The notes: a model not told the origin generated them from the sequence alone. A stretch of 64,000 nucleotides of DNA from Aphrocallistes beatrix (GCA_963281255.1 OY725497.1:186001-250000); one strand, 5' to 3'; shown: positions 12,521 to 23,088, counted from the first letter of the stretch. Program-made: numbers and translations.

Positions 12521-13400
12521 CTAGTGTAATGGGGAGTAATTGCAAAAATAAATAATAAACAAAGCAAGATATCTGGAAGATACTACTGTCTTGTGTTAAT
12601 AATCATTTTATTCGGACTTAAATCAATTATGGAAAATAGACAAAAATAGTACACAACATTTTGCACTTATAACATATAATTAATTATTTTGCCTAGGCAA
12701 GATACTTGTAGCAGAACAATTAGTGGCGCAGCTCGTGTAAAAAAATCGCGATCGTTCCTTCAAAAGTAATCAATCGGATTAGATCGCGATTGCTTGGTGT
12801 TTACGAACATGGTGTGTGTGTAGCAGTGGTTGATGGTAGAGACTTAGAACTAGGGATGATGCTCTGTATGGACACAGTAGTTGTACAGGTGTAAAGTCCT
12901 GTGATATTAATCGTAACTTAGTTAGCTGAACATTCTATTATGCTAAGTTTGGGAAGTATAAACTGAGATTCAGTGGCGAGAGAATCTGCAATACAGCTTT
13001 GAGCAGTTAACCAAAATGGAATTAGTATTTATTAAATATTTGACCCAAATAGAATCACCATGACATGTTAGGAGTAGATTCTCAGGAGAAGACAGAGTCT
13101 GAAACAAAGTAAATACATGTGATAGCACTACAGGTGGTTTAATAAGTAAGTTGTATAAAAATACTATAAAACTCAAACTGAGACAGAATAGACTAGTCAG
13201 TACAAGACGTGATTATATTATATCTCAATAGAACGGAAATACATAATTAACTAAGAGACAGGACAGACACAATGCGTGAACAGGCAACCTCACGTTAATT
13301 TGCAGACTCATCGCATGCCATATGAGTCCATGGGAAACATCAATTGGTATCTTACATTGAATAGATATTACATTATTGTTTAATTAGACACACTCTTCCA
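12521..13400. other. Intergenic region, mainly the presumed 3'UTR of Rab5
   Basis: About 880 AT-rich bases. One short perfect inverted repeat, AATCGCGATC/GATCGCGATT with arms at about 12746 and 12780, stands out. No conserved coding frame is visible. Confidence 0.55.
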
Positions 13401-14893
13401 TCACTGCTTCTTACAGCATCCCGTTTCCGACTTCTTTTCCTTCTGAAGTGGGAATGAGCCGCCAGTCCCTTGGGACAAGCCGGGTGGTCGGGGGGCAGGT
13501 TCGTTCTTAGGGAGTCTTTTTGCTGAAAAGATAAACAGATTCGTGTCAAAGATAATGCAGAGAGTTAGGGAGAAGTCTAATAAATCCTAACCTATTGAAA
13601 CAAACATTTCGTTGACATTGAGTGCAGTCTTGGCAGACGTCTCCATAAACAGCAGCGAGTTGTCGTCAGCGTAACTCTGCGCGTCCTAACACACAAATAA
13701 GAATGGGAGTAATCATTATATCATCGACATACGTACTCAAGTCGGACAGCGAAGTATGAAATTTAAACTTACGACGAACTCCACAGCTCTCTTCCCAGCC
13801 AAGTCCACTTTATTACCAGCGAGAGCTATGACGATGTCAGGGTTCGCCTGTCTCTGTAACTCCTTGACCCAATTCTTGGCTTTAATCAGTGTGTCCTATG
13901 ATGTTATATTTTAATAGAGGTAAGCGGTCCGTCAGGAGATGTGAGGACAACTTACCGGGTTCGTGATGTCGTAAACCACGATTGCTGCCTGCGCACCTCT
14001 GTAGTACATCGGGGCTAGAGAATGGAACCTTGCCACCAGTTAAGGAATGCATTATATGTGAAGTTCAAATTCATAAGAACAATGGAAATTATAAGGATTT
14101 CGGAAACATTTTAAATTGCCAAAATTTTTAGGATATTTTTTGAGATTCAAACTATAAAAAAGATAAGTCATCATGTGATGTAAATATATATTATAATACA
14201 AAGTATGCGTAGTGTGGGAGGATATTTTCTTGTCCCGCTGTGTCCCAGATTTCAAACTTTACAGTCACATCATCCGAGTTGACCGTCTGTGTAAGGAAAG
14301 CGGCTAAAAGAGTAAAGGAATAAATAATCTCGATGAAGAAGCGTGGCCATGTAGAGGAGAGGGATGCCAGAGCTGAAAGTTTCTTCCTCTCTCTCATTTA
14401 TCTGAACGTTATTGAGAGATGGCAATTCAAACCTAACCTCCACCTGAATATTAAGTTGGCTATGTCCTAGCCTTGGTGGCTGTTTTTGAATGGTATTGCT
14501 GGTTATGAGCAATGGTCACACCTTTTGGAAGACGTGCTATGTCACTGTATTTGTTTGCAGTATAGAGAAATAAAAATATCTGAAATACGTGAGTCAAGAA
14601 CAAACCTCCGATGGTGCTCTCTTGGTATTCGTGAAACTGGCCCTTTACAAATCGTAGAACTAGGCTCGATTTACCCACTGCAGACTCACCTAAAATACAA
14701 CCAACTTAAACACTGCGAGGTTATATTGAGACATACGTCACTTTACAATAGGGTATAAGTAAAAGGATTTTGAAGGCCTAAATTTGAGAAGGCGGTAAGT
14801 AAGTGATAACAAAATAAGCCCAAATTCGCACTTACCCAGCAGGACCAGTTTGAACTGGCAGATCCTATTCGGTCCCATTCCATTTCGTGACAT
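13401..14893 (-). CDS. RAB5: Small GTPase Rab5
   Basis: Seven exons (14836-14893, 14606-14689, 14226-14303, 13956-14029, 13773-13895, 13592-13685, 13401-13522) total 633 nt, exactly 210 codons plus stop. The protein begins [20 protein letters not shown] and carries the P-loop GESAVGKSS, the Rab5 effector segment [13 protein letters not shown], switch [22 protein letters not shown], the guanine motif [14 protein letters not shown] and the ETSAKT loop. It ends in GCCKKQ, where the double cysteine should be geranylgeranylated (vertebrate Rab5 ends CCSN). Rab5 controls early endosome tethering and fusion, functionally close to the mannose-6-phosphate receptor in this window. Six introns interrupt it. 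The third, 14030-14225, is U12-type with unusual AT-AA ends, and the in-frame exon sum supports that reading. Confidence 0.96.
14030..14225 (-). other. U12-type (minor spliceosome) intron of Rab5 with AT-AA termini
   Basis: Reading the minus strand, the intron begins ATATCCTCCC, a near-perfect U12 5' splice site. It contains TTCCTTAAC, the exact U12 branch-point consensus, at 14039-14047. It ends ...TGGTGGCAA about ten bases later. Joining exon end GACAAGAAA to GGTTCCATT restores the invariant GQER-HSLAP of Rab5, with AGG for arginine. A conventional GT-AG solution fails: ending at the AG one base later shifts the frame into a stop after four codons. Confidence 0.88.
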
Positions 14894-16141
14894 TTTGAAT
14901 AGGGAAATAGAGTTGCTAAGTATTAGATAAATAACTAAATTAGTACAGATAGATACTGGGCAACGCATATACTAGAAGAGCAGCTATAGTGCATATTGCT
15001 GGCAATATGTCTATCTGCCACTGTGGATATATATAAAATCTATCAGCCAGGAGTTGATAATTAGAGCTGGTCAGCTGAGAGTATATGGAAGCTTTAAATT
15101 TTAAAGGTTTGAAAGTTATGAATGAGTTCTGTTTTCTATTAAATATATATAAGATCTCTATTTGGAGATGATATAGTCAATTTGAAGAGAAAGCTTGAGT
15201 GTAAACACACGCAGTCTATGATTTGCAATATCATACATTGAAGAGATATATACATTGGTTAATATAGTAGGTTATTGTCATGTCGCAATTCAGTATACTA
15301 TATCTTATACGTATAATCATGCTTTAGATAATTATACTCGTATTAAAAAGTGATTCATCACGAAAACACAATCTTTAACCGTAGAATACCCAGAGGGGAC
15401 ACAGTGTCCCCGATATCGCGGATGTCTCCCAGCCATTTTCTATGGCACTGAAGCCATAAAAGCGAAGCCATATAAATGCTGGGCATTCTACAGTTAAAAA
15501 TTCATCTCGATTCAGAGTTGGAGTTGGAGTTGGGTTCGAATCGGGTCAAACTTTCCTTGAGCTAGAAAAGCAAAATTTGCTCATATTGCACGACTATGCA
15601 CTCTTATGTGCAACAGCTGAGATTTGCATTGTCGGGTTTGGGTTATTTTCGTTTTGATTGCGCATAGTTTACTCCAACACAGAAATAATTGAAGAAAATC
15701 ATAAATGTAAATTTAAGCATTATGCTCATTCAAAAGCTTCTTCTCACGTATTCTGCATTCGACATAATGGATTACATGGAGTGCGCACTGTACTATGCAA
15801 AGGTAAAGAATGCCGAAGTAATGCTGAAAAATCTCTATTAATTATACACGACACAACTTTGGACTCCACAAGTAATTAGCAAACCGAAGAATTCACCACA
15901 CTCCACAGTACGATTAGACTTGCTAATAGAAGTAGGCAGCAGAAGTATTACATCTAAGGAAAATGTGTGGCTAGCATCTGATATCCAGACAAGATTGACC
16001 TTCCAAAATGTCAATTGGACAGGTTATAGGCATTCCGTGCTATGCCAGAGGCAAACATAAATAGAGAAGAATGCCAGAGAAACTACCACAGTAATCTAAT
16101 AATTCAAAAGTTCGCAAAATATATCTCAACTATCGCTACGA
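14894..16141. other. Head-to-head intergenic region between Rab5 and the TRP channel gene
   Basis: About 1.25 kb that should contain the promoters of both divergent genes. Apart from the TTAA-flanked element at 15375-15497 I see no coding frame with recognisable similarity, and no RNA gene. Confidence 0.6.
15375..15497. mobile_element. TTAA-flanked MITE, piggyBac-like termini
   Basis: A TTAA at each end encloses about 115 bp. The left terminus is CCGTAGAATACCCAG and the right, read on the opposite strand, is CTGTAGAATGCCCAG (13 of 15 identical). piggyBac elements insert at TTAA, duplicate it and have termini like CCCTAGAA. The inside is highly foldable: a perfect 17-nt palindrome GGGGACACAGTGTCCCC at about 15396-15412 and TATGGC/GCCATA arms further right. 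No transposase is present, so it would be non-autonomous. Confidence 0.7.
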
Positions 16142-19036
16142 ATGACTAGTACTGCCAAGGAGTACGTTCCGTTGAGCACAAAACCAGATGGCGAAGATGT
16201 ACCAAAAAAAGGTGAAATAGAAGAAACTACTTTCCAAGGAAAAGACACCCCTCCTCCGATCGAGGTCGAAGAGAAGCCAAATGAAGAACATGAATTGGCG
16301 AGGGCTGGCAGGCTGGGAAGATTAGGGATGATACGTGATGCTGTCAACGGAGAGGATGATCTGCCTCCTGAGTGCCTTTTCGAAGCAACGAAAGCTGGAC
16401 ATATAAAAGCGGTGACTCTCATCTTGAACTCCAAAAAATTGAGTGCGAATATAAAGGACGATGAAGGCAACACACTGCTGCATTTAGCTGCGGTTTCAGA
16501 CAACATGAAGCTGCTTGACTACCTTTCGAATAAGTTTGATGAAGAGCTTGAAGAGAATCAGAAAAACGAACTAGGGCAAACACCTCTCATTTCAGCGGTA
16601 AAACATGAGAAAGTGAATTCCACGAAGTTCTTTCTGTCAAAAAGCGCAGATATAGAAGCAGTCGATCAGGAAGGTTTTAGTGCTTTCGCGCACGCTTGTG
16701 CGAGTGGAAACGAACTGTTGTGTAACCTCCTACTAAGAGGAGGCTCTGACCCAACTGCCAGGTATTGGATCGAGCTGTACAACGGGCAGCTACAAGAGCT
16801 GATGGGAGATGTGAAAGAAAGGCCGGATGAAGAGGAACAAGGTACTCATCTAGGCTTCTCACCACTCTTCATCGCAGCGTGGAATGGGAATTATGATGCC
16901 ATGTTAATCCTTCTGAAGCAATTGGACCAGCAGTCAGTCGAGTCACAAATCTTTCAGAAGCAGGCACAAGATCTGAATGCGGTTGAAGCTCTGATGCTAG
17001 CAGGAAAGGATAACATGCTAGCTCACTTGCTGTGCACGCTCCCAAATGATTTGCTACAAGAACAGCTAAGCTCTAGCTACTTCAAAGGTATCTCGCTGGC
17101 ACATTGTCTCCTCAACTTGAAATGTTATCACACTCTCAAACTTGTCTTCGACAAGCAGGTCACCCAAAAGCCAGGAGATAAGAAGGTACAGCTACGACCA
17201 GGAATCTTAGAATTGCAGGATATCCCTGGGAATCACTGGACAATGTCAGCTCCTACTCTCCTCAATCGCATCACCACTGAGAAGCCTGCCGAGCTAATCA
17301 ATCATCCCCTGATAAAAGCCTACGCAGACGCTAAGTTCCCTATCTACTCCTTCTACTCATGGGCCAGTGTACTCTACTACATGGTCTTCATCTTCTTCCT
17401 CACTTTCACCATCATCCATCACGCGTATGCACCTAACAATAATGACTTCGACATTGCTGCTAATCGATTCCGAATCTTTTGCCAACTAATAATGATCTTG
17501 ATGGTTATCGGCTACATCCTTGTGGCGGTGTTGGAGAACTTGATTGCGAGCTACACCACTTACAATGACCTCCAAAAGAAAGATACGTGGCTTAAGATGA
17601 ACAAAGGGTTTCGATTATGCTGTCCGGGTATCTGTTTCTCGCTAGGAAAAGCAATCCGTGCCTGTACCATCAAAACTAAAAATGTCATAAAATCGTTGTT
17701 CGTCTACTACTACGATATCCGTAACGTAATCGACGTGTTGGGTAGCATTAGTGCGATTCTGTTGATTCCTTTCTGGGCTCTCGACACCCAGGCTCAGTAC
17801 CTCCTTGCTTCGATCGTGCTGTTGCTTAACTATCTCCGCATCTTCAAGGCAACGAGGCACTTCTCTTGTTCAGGAGGGTACGCCAAGGGTGTGCTGAATC
17901 TCTTCACTGGACAATACCTCAAGTTCATCTTGCTGCTGTTTGTTATCATTATTGGATTCTATGCAGCGATATTCCCTGGGCTTAGGTATGATGTGTCCAC
18001 TGAGTCATTTTACGATTTTTTCGAAACTAATGGACAGGGAACCATGTTTGCTGTGCTCGATCAGACGTTATTTGGAGCGTCTATACTCACCGGCACGAGT
18101 GCAAGGTTCATTATCGTACTAGTTATCGCGGCGTTGTCTTTCTTCGTTTGGCTGTTGTTAGTTGCAGTTCTTAACGCTCAATTCGTACACGCGTACAATG
18201 AAGCATTCGCACTACCCCACCAATACAAACTAGAGGAGATGACGTACATTGAGAGGCGTTCCCTTGTCTCAATCCTTTCTATCATTAGGAAACGGATTGT
18301 TCCTCACTTGGAAGTGTTTGGGATTCCTTTCTACTTCTGGGAGAAGTACAATCGTGAGGAATGTGGTGAGCATGGAGGGGATAAACACGACTCTCTCTCC
18401 TCCCAGATAGAGGATGCGCTGAATGCTGGGATCCACGAGATGGACAAAAGGATGGAAGCTATGAGAAGTATGCTAGAGATTATCACCGAAAATCAACACA
18501 AGACAAATGCACGTGTTGAGGCAGTGTACGAAGAGGTTAAAGAGGTGAAACAATCAGTCGCACGCGTAGGGGGATTGGACTTAGAAATTGACATGGATCG
18601 TGTCGTAGTAGAAGTGAAGAAAGTAACCACTGGTCACCTGAAGATAGAGAGACAAGTTGACGACTTGGTTACAAAGGTTGGCATTCTGGAAGCGGATCTA
18701 GCGAACAAACTAAACGAGGTGCAATCCGAGCAAAAGAAGCATAAGCTTGAACTGAATGATCAGATCAGAAAGTTGAATACGACTGTGGGAGAAAGGGATA
18801 TCAAAGGAACAGAGATTAAGATCCAGACGCTCATTGCACAGTCACAAGGCAACCACAACGAGTCTGAAAAGCAACTGCACGAGATTAGCAATGGAGTAAA
18901 ACGGGTTGAGAGTGGAGACAAGGACAAGTCTCAGGTAACACAGAGGCTGATCACTGTCGAAAGCGAACTTAGTCAGAAAATCGGAAAGCTTGAAAAAGCG
19001 GTCAACTTGATTCTGGACAAACTGAACAAGGACTAA
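16142..19036 (+). CDS. TRP-type cation channel with N-terminal ankyrin repeats and C-terminal coiled coil
   Basis: An uninterrupted 964-aa frame from ATG 16142. Residues about 75-260 hold four or five ankyrin repeats (for example GNTLLHLAAVSDNMKLLDYL, GQTPLISAVKHEKVNSTKFF and FSPLFIAAWNGNYDAMLILL). Six hydrophobic segments follow at about 403-428, 445-468, 529-547, 553-569, 594-613 and 654-682. A pore-loop-like stretch (FFETNGQGTMFAVLDQTLFGASIL) lies between the last two. This order is that of TRPV/TRPA-like channels, which sit in the plasma or ciliary membrane and gate cations. From about residue 755 to the end the protein is a long charged, heptad-like coiled coil, unusual for TRPV and possibly an assembly domain. 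The subfamily is uncertain. Confidence 0.85.
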   Translation: MTSTAKEYVPLSTKPDGEDVPKKGEIEETTFQGKDTPPPIEVEEKPNEEHELARAGRLGRLGMIRDAVNGEDDLPPECLFEATKAGHIKAVTLILNSKKLSANIKDDEGNTLLHLAAVSDNMKLLDYLSNKFDEELEENQKNELGQTPLISAVKHEKVNSTKFFLSKSADIEAVDQEGFSAFAHACASGNELLCNLLLRGGSDPTARYWIELYNGQLQELMGDVKERPDEEEQGTHLGFSPLFIAAWNGNYDAMLILLKQLDQQSVESQIFQKQAQDLNAVEALMLAGKDNMLAHLLCTLPNDLLQEQLSSSYFKGISLAHCLLNLKCYHTLKLVFDKQVTQKPGDKKVQLRPGILELQDIPGNHWTMSAPTLLNRITTEKPAELINHPLIKAYADAKFPIYSFYSWASVLYYMVFIFFLTFTIIHHAYAPNNNDFDIAANRFRIFCQLIMILMVIGYILVAVLENLIASYTTYNDLQKKDTWLKMNKGFRLCCPGICFSLGKAIRACTIKTKNVIKSLFVYYYDIRNVIDVLGSISAILLIPFWALDTQAQYLLASIVLLLNYLRIFKATRHFSCSGGYAKGVLNLFTGQYLKFILLLFVIIIGFYAAIFPGLRYDVSTESFYDFFETNGQGTMFAVLDQTLFGASILTGTSARFIIVLVIAALSFFVWLLLVAVLNAQFVHAYNEAFALPHQYKLEEMTYIERRSLVSILSIIRKRIVPHLEVFGIPFYFWEKYNREECGEHGGDKHDSLSSQIEDALNAGIHEMDKRMEAMRSMLEIITENQHKTNARVEAVYEEVKEVKQSVARVGGLDLEIDMDRVVVEVKKVTTGHLKIERQVDDLVTKVGILEADLANKLNEVQSEQKKHKLELNDQIRKLNTTVGERDIKGTEIKIQTLIAQSQGNHNESEKQLHEISNGVKRVESGDKDKSQVTQRLITVESELSQKIGKLEKAVNLILDKLNKD

Positions 19037-19222
19037 CCCCCAACATGTTCTACCCACGGTTGTGTAAATACATAATAGCATATAAACATCCTGTATATTC
19101 TCCTATGATACAACTTCTTATTTTTATCTTATCCTCCAGTTGTTCATATGTATCATTACCCTCAACTGTATGTATGATCCCATACTCATATTTTTGTTGT
19201 AAATCTGTGTATTTAGAAATTA

Positions 19223-19228
19223 AATAAA
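19223..19228 (+). promoter_or_regulatory. Polyadenylation signal AATAAA after the TRP gene
   Basis: A canonical AATAAA lies about 190 bases past the TRP stop codon, in the 255-bp gap where the TRP and DPH1 genes converge. Confidence 0.5.
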
Positions 19229-19291
19229 CATCCTGTAGTACTATATCAGTCTATGAAAACGTGCTTGCTAGAAAAATAAATTAATCCAGCA

Positions 19292-20569
19292 TCATTTTGT
19301 CACTTTCATGGACAACTTCGGTTTCCCAACTTGTCTGTTATTCCTATTTGTTTGATTGTTCACTGTCCAAGGCCCGAGACTCTCATTCGCATAGAAGTCC
19401 ATTGGGTATATGTTCTGCCATCTCACCTTATTCAGAGCGACAGAGAGTTCGTAAGGTGTAAGAAGTGGTTTCTTGAATTGAGATCCCCAATCAATGGAAA
19501 GTCGAGGACAAGATGTCTGCACAAAAACCTCAATATCATCAAATGCGTCTAATTTTTCTTGCGTTATTTCTGACAGCGCTATCACTACATATTTCTTCCC
19601 ACCCTCTTCTAACTGTGCGACGAGATGGTTGAGTATATCGGGACTTCCCTGTCGACCTAGAGTTCCAAATATCACCCCATAGGTCTTAGCCTGCACGGCA
19701 AGGCTTATCGCTTCTTTCCTCAAAGTCTGCATCATACTGTGGTCATAAGACTCCTTAGTAAACTTCTTATCATACGGGTTGTACATGTAAGCAGGGATGC
19801 TGGGGTTGGATATCATCACGGATTCTAAGTGGAAACGCCCGTCCGCTAGATAGACGATGGCATCGACCATTCCAGGATCAATCTTAGGAGATGTGCAACC
19901 CAGGAGCTCTCCAGGAGACAAAGGTTTCACCTGGGGGATCGTCACTGAGAAGAGGGGCTGCAGCTCTTGTACAGAGGCCTGAAGGCTGGATACGAATTGA
20001 ATGGTACTACACAACACCAGCCTCTGGCCTTGTTTGAAGTTTGTTTTCACTGTCTCGATAAAGTGTTTGGTATCAATCCTGATATCTACGAATACGTATA
20101 ACATCTTAATCAGTGTCGTGTCTATCGGGATTAAACAGCTGTGTCCATAATGCACGAGCATATCCGCACCAAGAGCTCTCGCCGTAAAATCATCAACACA
20201 ACACGCGCCGTATGTGACGTCACCTAATATCAGGGTTTCTGCTTCCGTGAAAGTTTGTATGATATGCGAAATGACACAAGAAAACATGAGCAGTCCCTCT
20301 GGAAACTGGAGAGCAACACAGGTGGAGTTATTCTTACGAACATGCCAAACGGTTTTATGGATTTCAAAGTTGTAATTGGGTGGCAATGCCTTGATGGCTT
20401 GGTTCAGTTTCTCGTCCGATAAGATATCTTGTGGGATCCTACTGGCCAGCACTCTCCTCTTAGGCTTAGCTTTTTCAGTCGCTACGCTTTGAGGTAGCTC
20501 ATCTTGGTCATTTGGTAATAAATTAGAGTCTACGGCAGCAGTTGATGACTGACTTGATGCTTCAGCCAT
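19292..20569 (-). CDS. DPH1: Diphthamide biosynthesis protein 1 (2-(3-amino-3-carboxypropyl)histidine synthase subunit)
   Basis: A single-exon frame of 425 aa; I use ATG 20569 rather than the TTG two codons upstream. Dph1 and Dph2 form a radical SAM-type 4Fe-4S enzyme that moves the aminocarboxypropyl group of SAM onto a histidine of elongation factor 2, the first step of diphthamide synthesis in the cytosol. Family blocks are intact: [91 protein letters not shown] and the tail [17 protein letters not shown]. The cysteines expected to hold the cluster (in GACCVDD, GCTSP and SCPRLS) are all present. Length is close to that of animal DPH1, and the enzyme is probably active. Confidence 0.97.
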   Translation of the reverse strand: MAEASSQSSTAAVDSNLLPNDQDELPQSVATEKAKPKRRVLASRIPQDILSDEKLNQAIKALPPNYNFEIHKTVWHVRKNNSTCVALQFPEGLLMFSCVISHIIQTFTEAETLILGDVTYGACCVDDFTARALGADMLVHYGHSCLIPIDTTLIKMLYVFVDIRIDTKHFIETVKTNFKQGQRLVLCSTIQFVSSLQASVQELQPLFSVTIPQVKPLSPGELLGCTSPKIDPGMVDAIVYLADGRFHLESVMISNPSIPAYMYNPYDKKFTKESYDHSMMQTLRKEAISLAVQAKTYGVIFGTLGRQGSPDILNHLVAQLEEGGKKYVVIALSEITQEKLDAFDDIEVFVQTSCPRLSIDWGSQFKKPLLTPYELSVALNKVRWQNIYPMDFYANESLGPWTVNNQTNRNNRQVGKPKLSMKVTK

Positions 20570-21065
20570 ATTCAATACGGTTACGTGATACTAGGCAATT
20601 TTTGCTGAAGAGACAGGACTGACAATTATCAATTGATTCCGAACTGTACAATATACAATGACACGATGAACGGTACTAATTAGCTTAAGTGATTTGGTGT
20701 AATAATAAATTTGAATACATTTGCAAATTCCTTGTGTAGTTCATGTTATGGGCACTTTAATGTGATAAATAATTCGGTAAAAACAACTGTTCTCGAATAA
20801 AAGGCAACATAATCCAGGATAAGATTGTGTGGTTATCAATAACAATCGATTTCGAATCAGCTTTTTCGAAATAAATTATGAATTGGTTCTCATCTATGAT
20901 TGCTTAGAAGTGGAAATAGCGCGAAGCAATTCAATATTGATATAATGAATCATGTATAGAAACTAACCATAGTCTAATTATTGCATTATAATTCAATAGC
21001 AAATTTACAAATCTTTAATGAATGCAGATCATTTGGATTTGTGGAAGCAGGCTCGGAGATCTCTT
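20570..21065. other. Intergenic gap between DPH1 and the ubiquitin-fold gene
   Basis: About 500 AT-rich bases holding the DPH1 5' region and the 3'UTR of the upstream minus-strand gene. I see no coding frame or repeat of note. Confidence 0.55.
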
Positions 21066-22019
21066 CTAGTTGTTACTCTTAGGTCTGGTGCTCGAGGCAA
21101 TATCTTCAATATCTTCTAGGTTAAGCGACCTCACGTAGGCAAGCGTATGACGGTCGAAATGCTGCATTACCTTCAAACGCTCTTCTTCAGTTGAGAAATG
21201 TTTCGATAGCAACTGGCTCAGTTCTGTGAAAAAAGGAGTTTGGAACTTTGGGTCAGATAGCGTTTCCTTATCTGTAGATTCGTCAGTGTTTATTGAGCTT
21301 GGTTCCGGGACGGGAGTACTGATCACGACGTGAATAATCTGTCCGTGTTGGATATTGTAATCCTTGAGAGACTTGTTGTCATCAGTCAGAGAAACGCCAG
21401 ATTTTAATAATTTTATCGTTTCAATAGGTTTTTGTATTTTTGAACAAATTTGCTGACGAACATAAAACAGAAGGGAGGTCGGCGGGACTGAGAGAGTGAA
21501 GGGCTCATCCTTCATGACAGAAATTCTGATTGTAATGTCTTTTGACTTAATCGATTGCTTTACTATGATGGTGGAGCCATTTCGGATGTTTAATTGTTTT
21601 AGATTTTGCTCTGATTTGGATAGGACAAGCCCATTGCATAGGAAAGTCAGGGAAGATTTCTCTAGTCCATGGAAACCAGCGATCCGATCTTTGAGGACAT
21701 TTACGGTAGTATCGGATGCGAGGGTTAATTCGAAGTTTTCATGTACTCTATTTAGAAATCTAATCTTCACAGAAACTTTTCCAGAATGAGTAGATATTTC
21801 TGTGGTTAGAATCGCCTTCATCGGAGTGAGAGGAGTGTACACATCTTTCACACGGGTTGAGCCTAACAGGACTCCGCCATTCGGCTTGAGTAACTTAATT
21901 TGTGAGGTGGGTCGTGAAACAGCGTTTGATAGCTCTTCTTTTAGTTCAGCAATTGTAGCATTCTCTAAGATATTCAGCGACTTCTCTTCTCCCCCAACAA
22001 TCTTTACTTTAACTAGCAT
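21066..22019 (-). CDS. Protein with three tandem ubiquitin-like domains
   Basis: From ATG 22019 the frame gives 317 aa. A further ATG at 22124 would add 35 residues, but the internal start fits the first ubiquitin fold exactly and follows an acceptor-like CCAATAG at 22027-22028. Three ubiquitin-like units are visible: MLVKVKIVGGEEKSLNIL... (about 1-75), KVSVKIRFLNRVHENFEL...LTFLCNGLVLSKSEQNLKQLNIRNGSTIIV (about 85-160) and ITIRISVMKDEPFTLSV...LLKSGVSLTDDNKSLKDYNIQHGQIIHVV (about 165-240). None ends in a Gly-Gly, so they should not be processed or conjugated. A short helical tail (FFTELSQLLSKHFSTEEERL...) closes the protein. I do not recognise an orthologue; an adaptor that mimics ubiquitin chains is a guess. 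Confidence 0.78.
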   Translation of the reverse strand: MLVKVKIVGGEEKSLNILENATIAELKEELSNAVSRPTSQIKLLKPNGGVLLGSTRVKDVYTPLTPMKAILTTEISTHSGKVSVKIRFLNRVHENFELTLASDTTVNVLKDRIAGFHGLEKSSLTFLCNGLVLSKSEQNLKQLNIRNGSTIIVKQSIKSKDITIRISVMKDEPFTLSVPPTSLLFYVRQQICSKIQKPIETIKLLKSGVSLTDDNKSLKDYNIQHGQIIHVVISTPVPEPSSINTDESTDKETLSDPKFQTPFFTELSQLLSKHFSTEEERLKVMQHFDRHTLAYVRSLNLEDIEDIASSTRPKSNN

Positions 22020-22305
22020 ATGTAACCTATTGGAAACTGTATTCTTATAAATGGTTTGAGCATAAGTTTCAATACTAAAATAATTTGCATTTGTATAGTG
22101 TTTTTTCGAATAACATGTCTCCATTTACATTAGAATGATCTTGACCCTTCTTAATAAAAGGAGAAATATTTGCATGTAAACACACCATTCCGTGAACAAT
22201 GGATACTTATCCTGATACACAGCAATATTCATTAATAAGCATGCAGAGATTGAACATAGTAGTAATGCAGTAATACTACAACTGAGTGGGTAGATATATA
22301 CATAA

Positions 22306-23088
22306 TTAGGATTTACTGGTTAGAATTGACTGGAGTCCGCATGAGAATGAGTAGAAACTAGCACTCGTCTCTGTAACCAGGGCTATGAGCAAATTCTGAT
22401 TGCGTTTCAGTTGGAGCATTATTTCTTTGGAAGGAAATGGTTGAGAGCTAGCAACTACAGCAACAGAGTAGTCAGGTTGGAGGAGAGCCGACTTCATAAA
22501 ATAATCTCCAGGTCGGTACACGTCATAAGAAGGAGAAGGGAAATGGGATTTTATTCCTCTCGCCTCGCCATCTAACTTGACTCTCTTACTAAGTACAACG
22601 CACTCGTCTGATTCCCTGTGCTTCTCCTGCATTGTGATTTGCGCATGGTATATGTTAGGATGTGTTTTCCAAGCTCCATGTCTGACCACAACAAATCCCA
22701 TCCTTTTCAACTGAGCGTAAACGAGATACTGATTAAACGCATGCTTGTTAGGGCAAAGAGTGCTCCATACAGCCTGGCTACTCAACTGCTCCAATTCTCC
22801 ATTAATCACGAGTTTGTTACATTCAAAAAGGAAAAGCGCTTCCTCTGGAAACAAGTACAGCTTACTCCCAAAGTTCCCACCGATAGTCCTCCACGCCGAC
22901 CCTTTATTTTTGGTGATCTCTATCAGACCTAAGGACTTAACATAGACTCCAATCGAGACATCTTTCTTACTCTTGAAAGTGTTAGTCGATAGATCTGGGA
23001 AAATGTCTGATTCTAATACATCACTAATGACGAAGTTCTGTAAACTTGTTCTAAGGGTGGGGTCATGACAAGTGGGAGTTTCCTCCAT
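22306..23088 (-). CDS. TSEN54: tRNA-splicing endonuclease subunit Sen54-like
   Basis: A 260-aa single-exon frame from ATG 23088. The N-terminal half matches the Sen54 N-terminal domain: GSAWRTIGGNFGSKLYLFPEEALFLFECNKL, then LSSQAVWSTLC and NQYLVYAQLKRMGFVVVRHG. Sen54 is the non-catalytic scaffold of the heterotetrameric endonuclease that removes tRNA introns, and pairs with the Sen2 catalytic subunit. The C-terminal part (DVYRPGDYFMKSALLQPDYSV...) fits the short C-terminal fold. At 260 aa it is much shorter than the vertebrate protein, lacking the long central insert. It lies 286 bp upstream of the ubiquitin-fold gene on the same strand. Confidence 0.88.
   Translation of the reverse strand: MEETPTCHDPTLRTSLQNFVISDVLESDIFPDLSTNTFKSKKDVSIGVYVKSLGLIEITKNKGSAWRTIGGNFGSKLYLFPEEALFLFECNKLVINGELEQLSSQAVWSTLCPNKHAFNQYLVYAQLKRMGFVVVRHGAWKTHPNIYHAQITMQEKHRESDECVVLSKRVKLDGEARGIKSHFPSPSYDVYRPGDYFMKSALLQPDYSVAVVASSQPFPSKEIMLQLKRNQNLLIALVTETSASFYSFSCGLQSILTSKS

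Noticed and set aside
12746-12791. AATCGCGATC/GATCGCGATT inverted repeat
   Set aside because: Arms are only ten bases with a long loop; could be chance or a UTR structure, with no further support.
20570-20575. Upstream non-ATG starts for DPH1 and also for the bZIP, KEN-box, SUCO and ATPAF1 genes
   Set aside because: TTG or GTG starts are not expected in animal nuclear genes; the first in-frame ATG was used.
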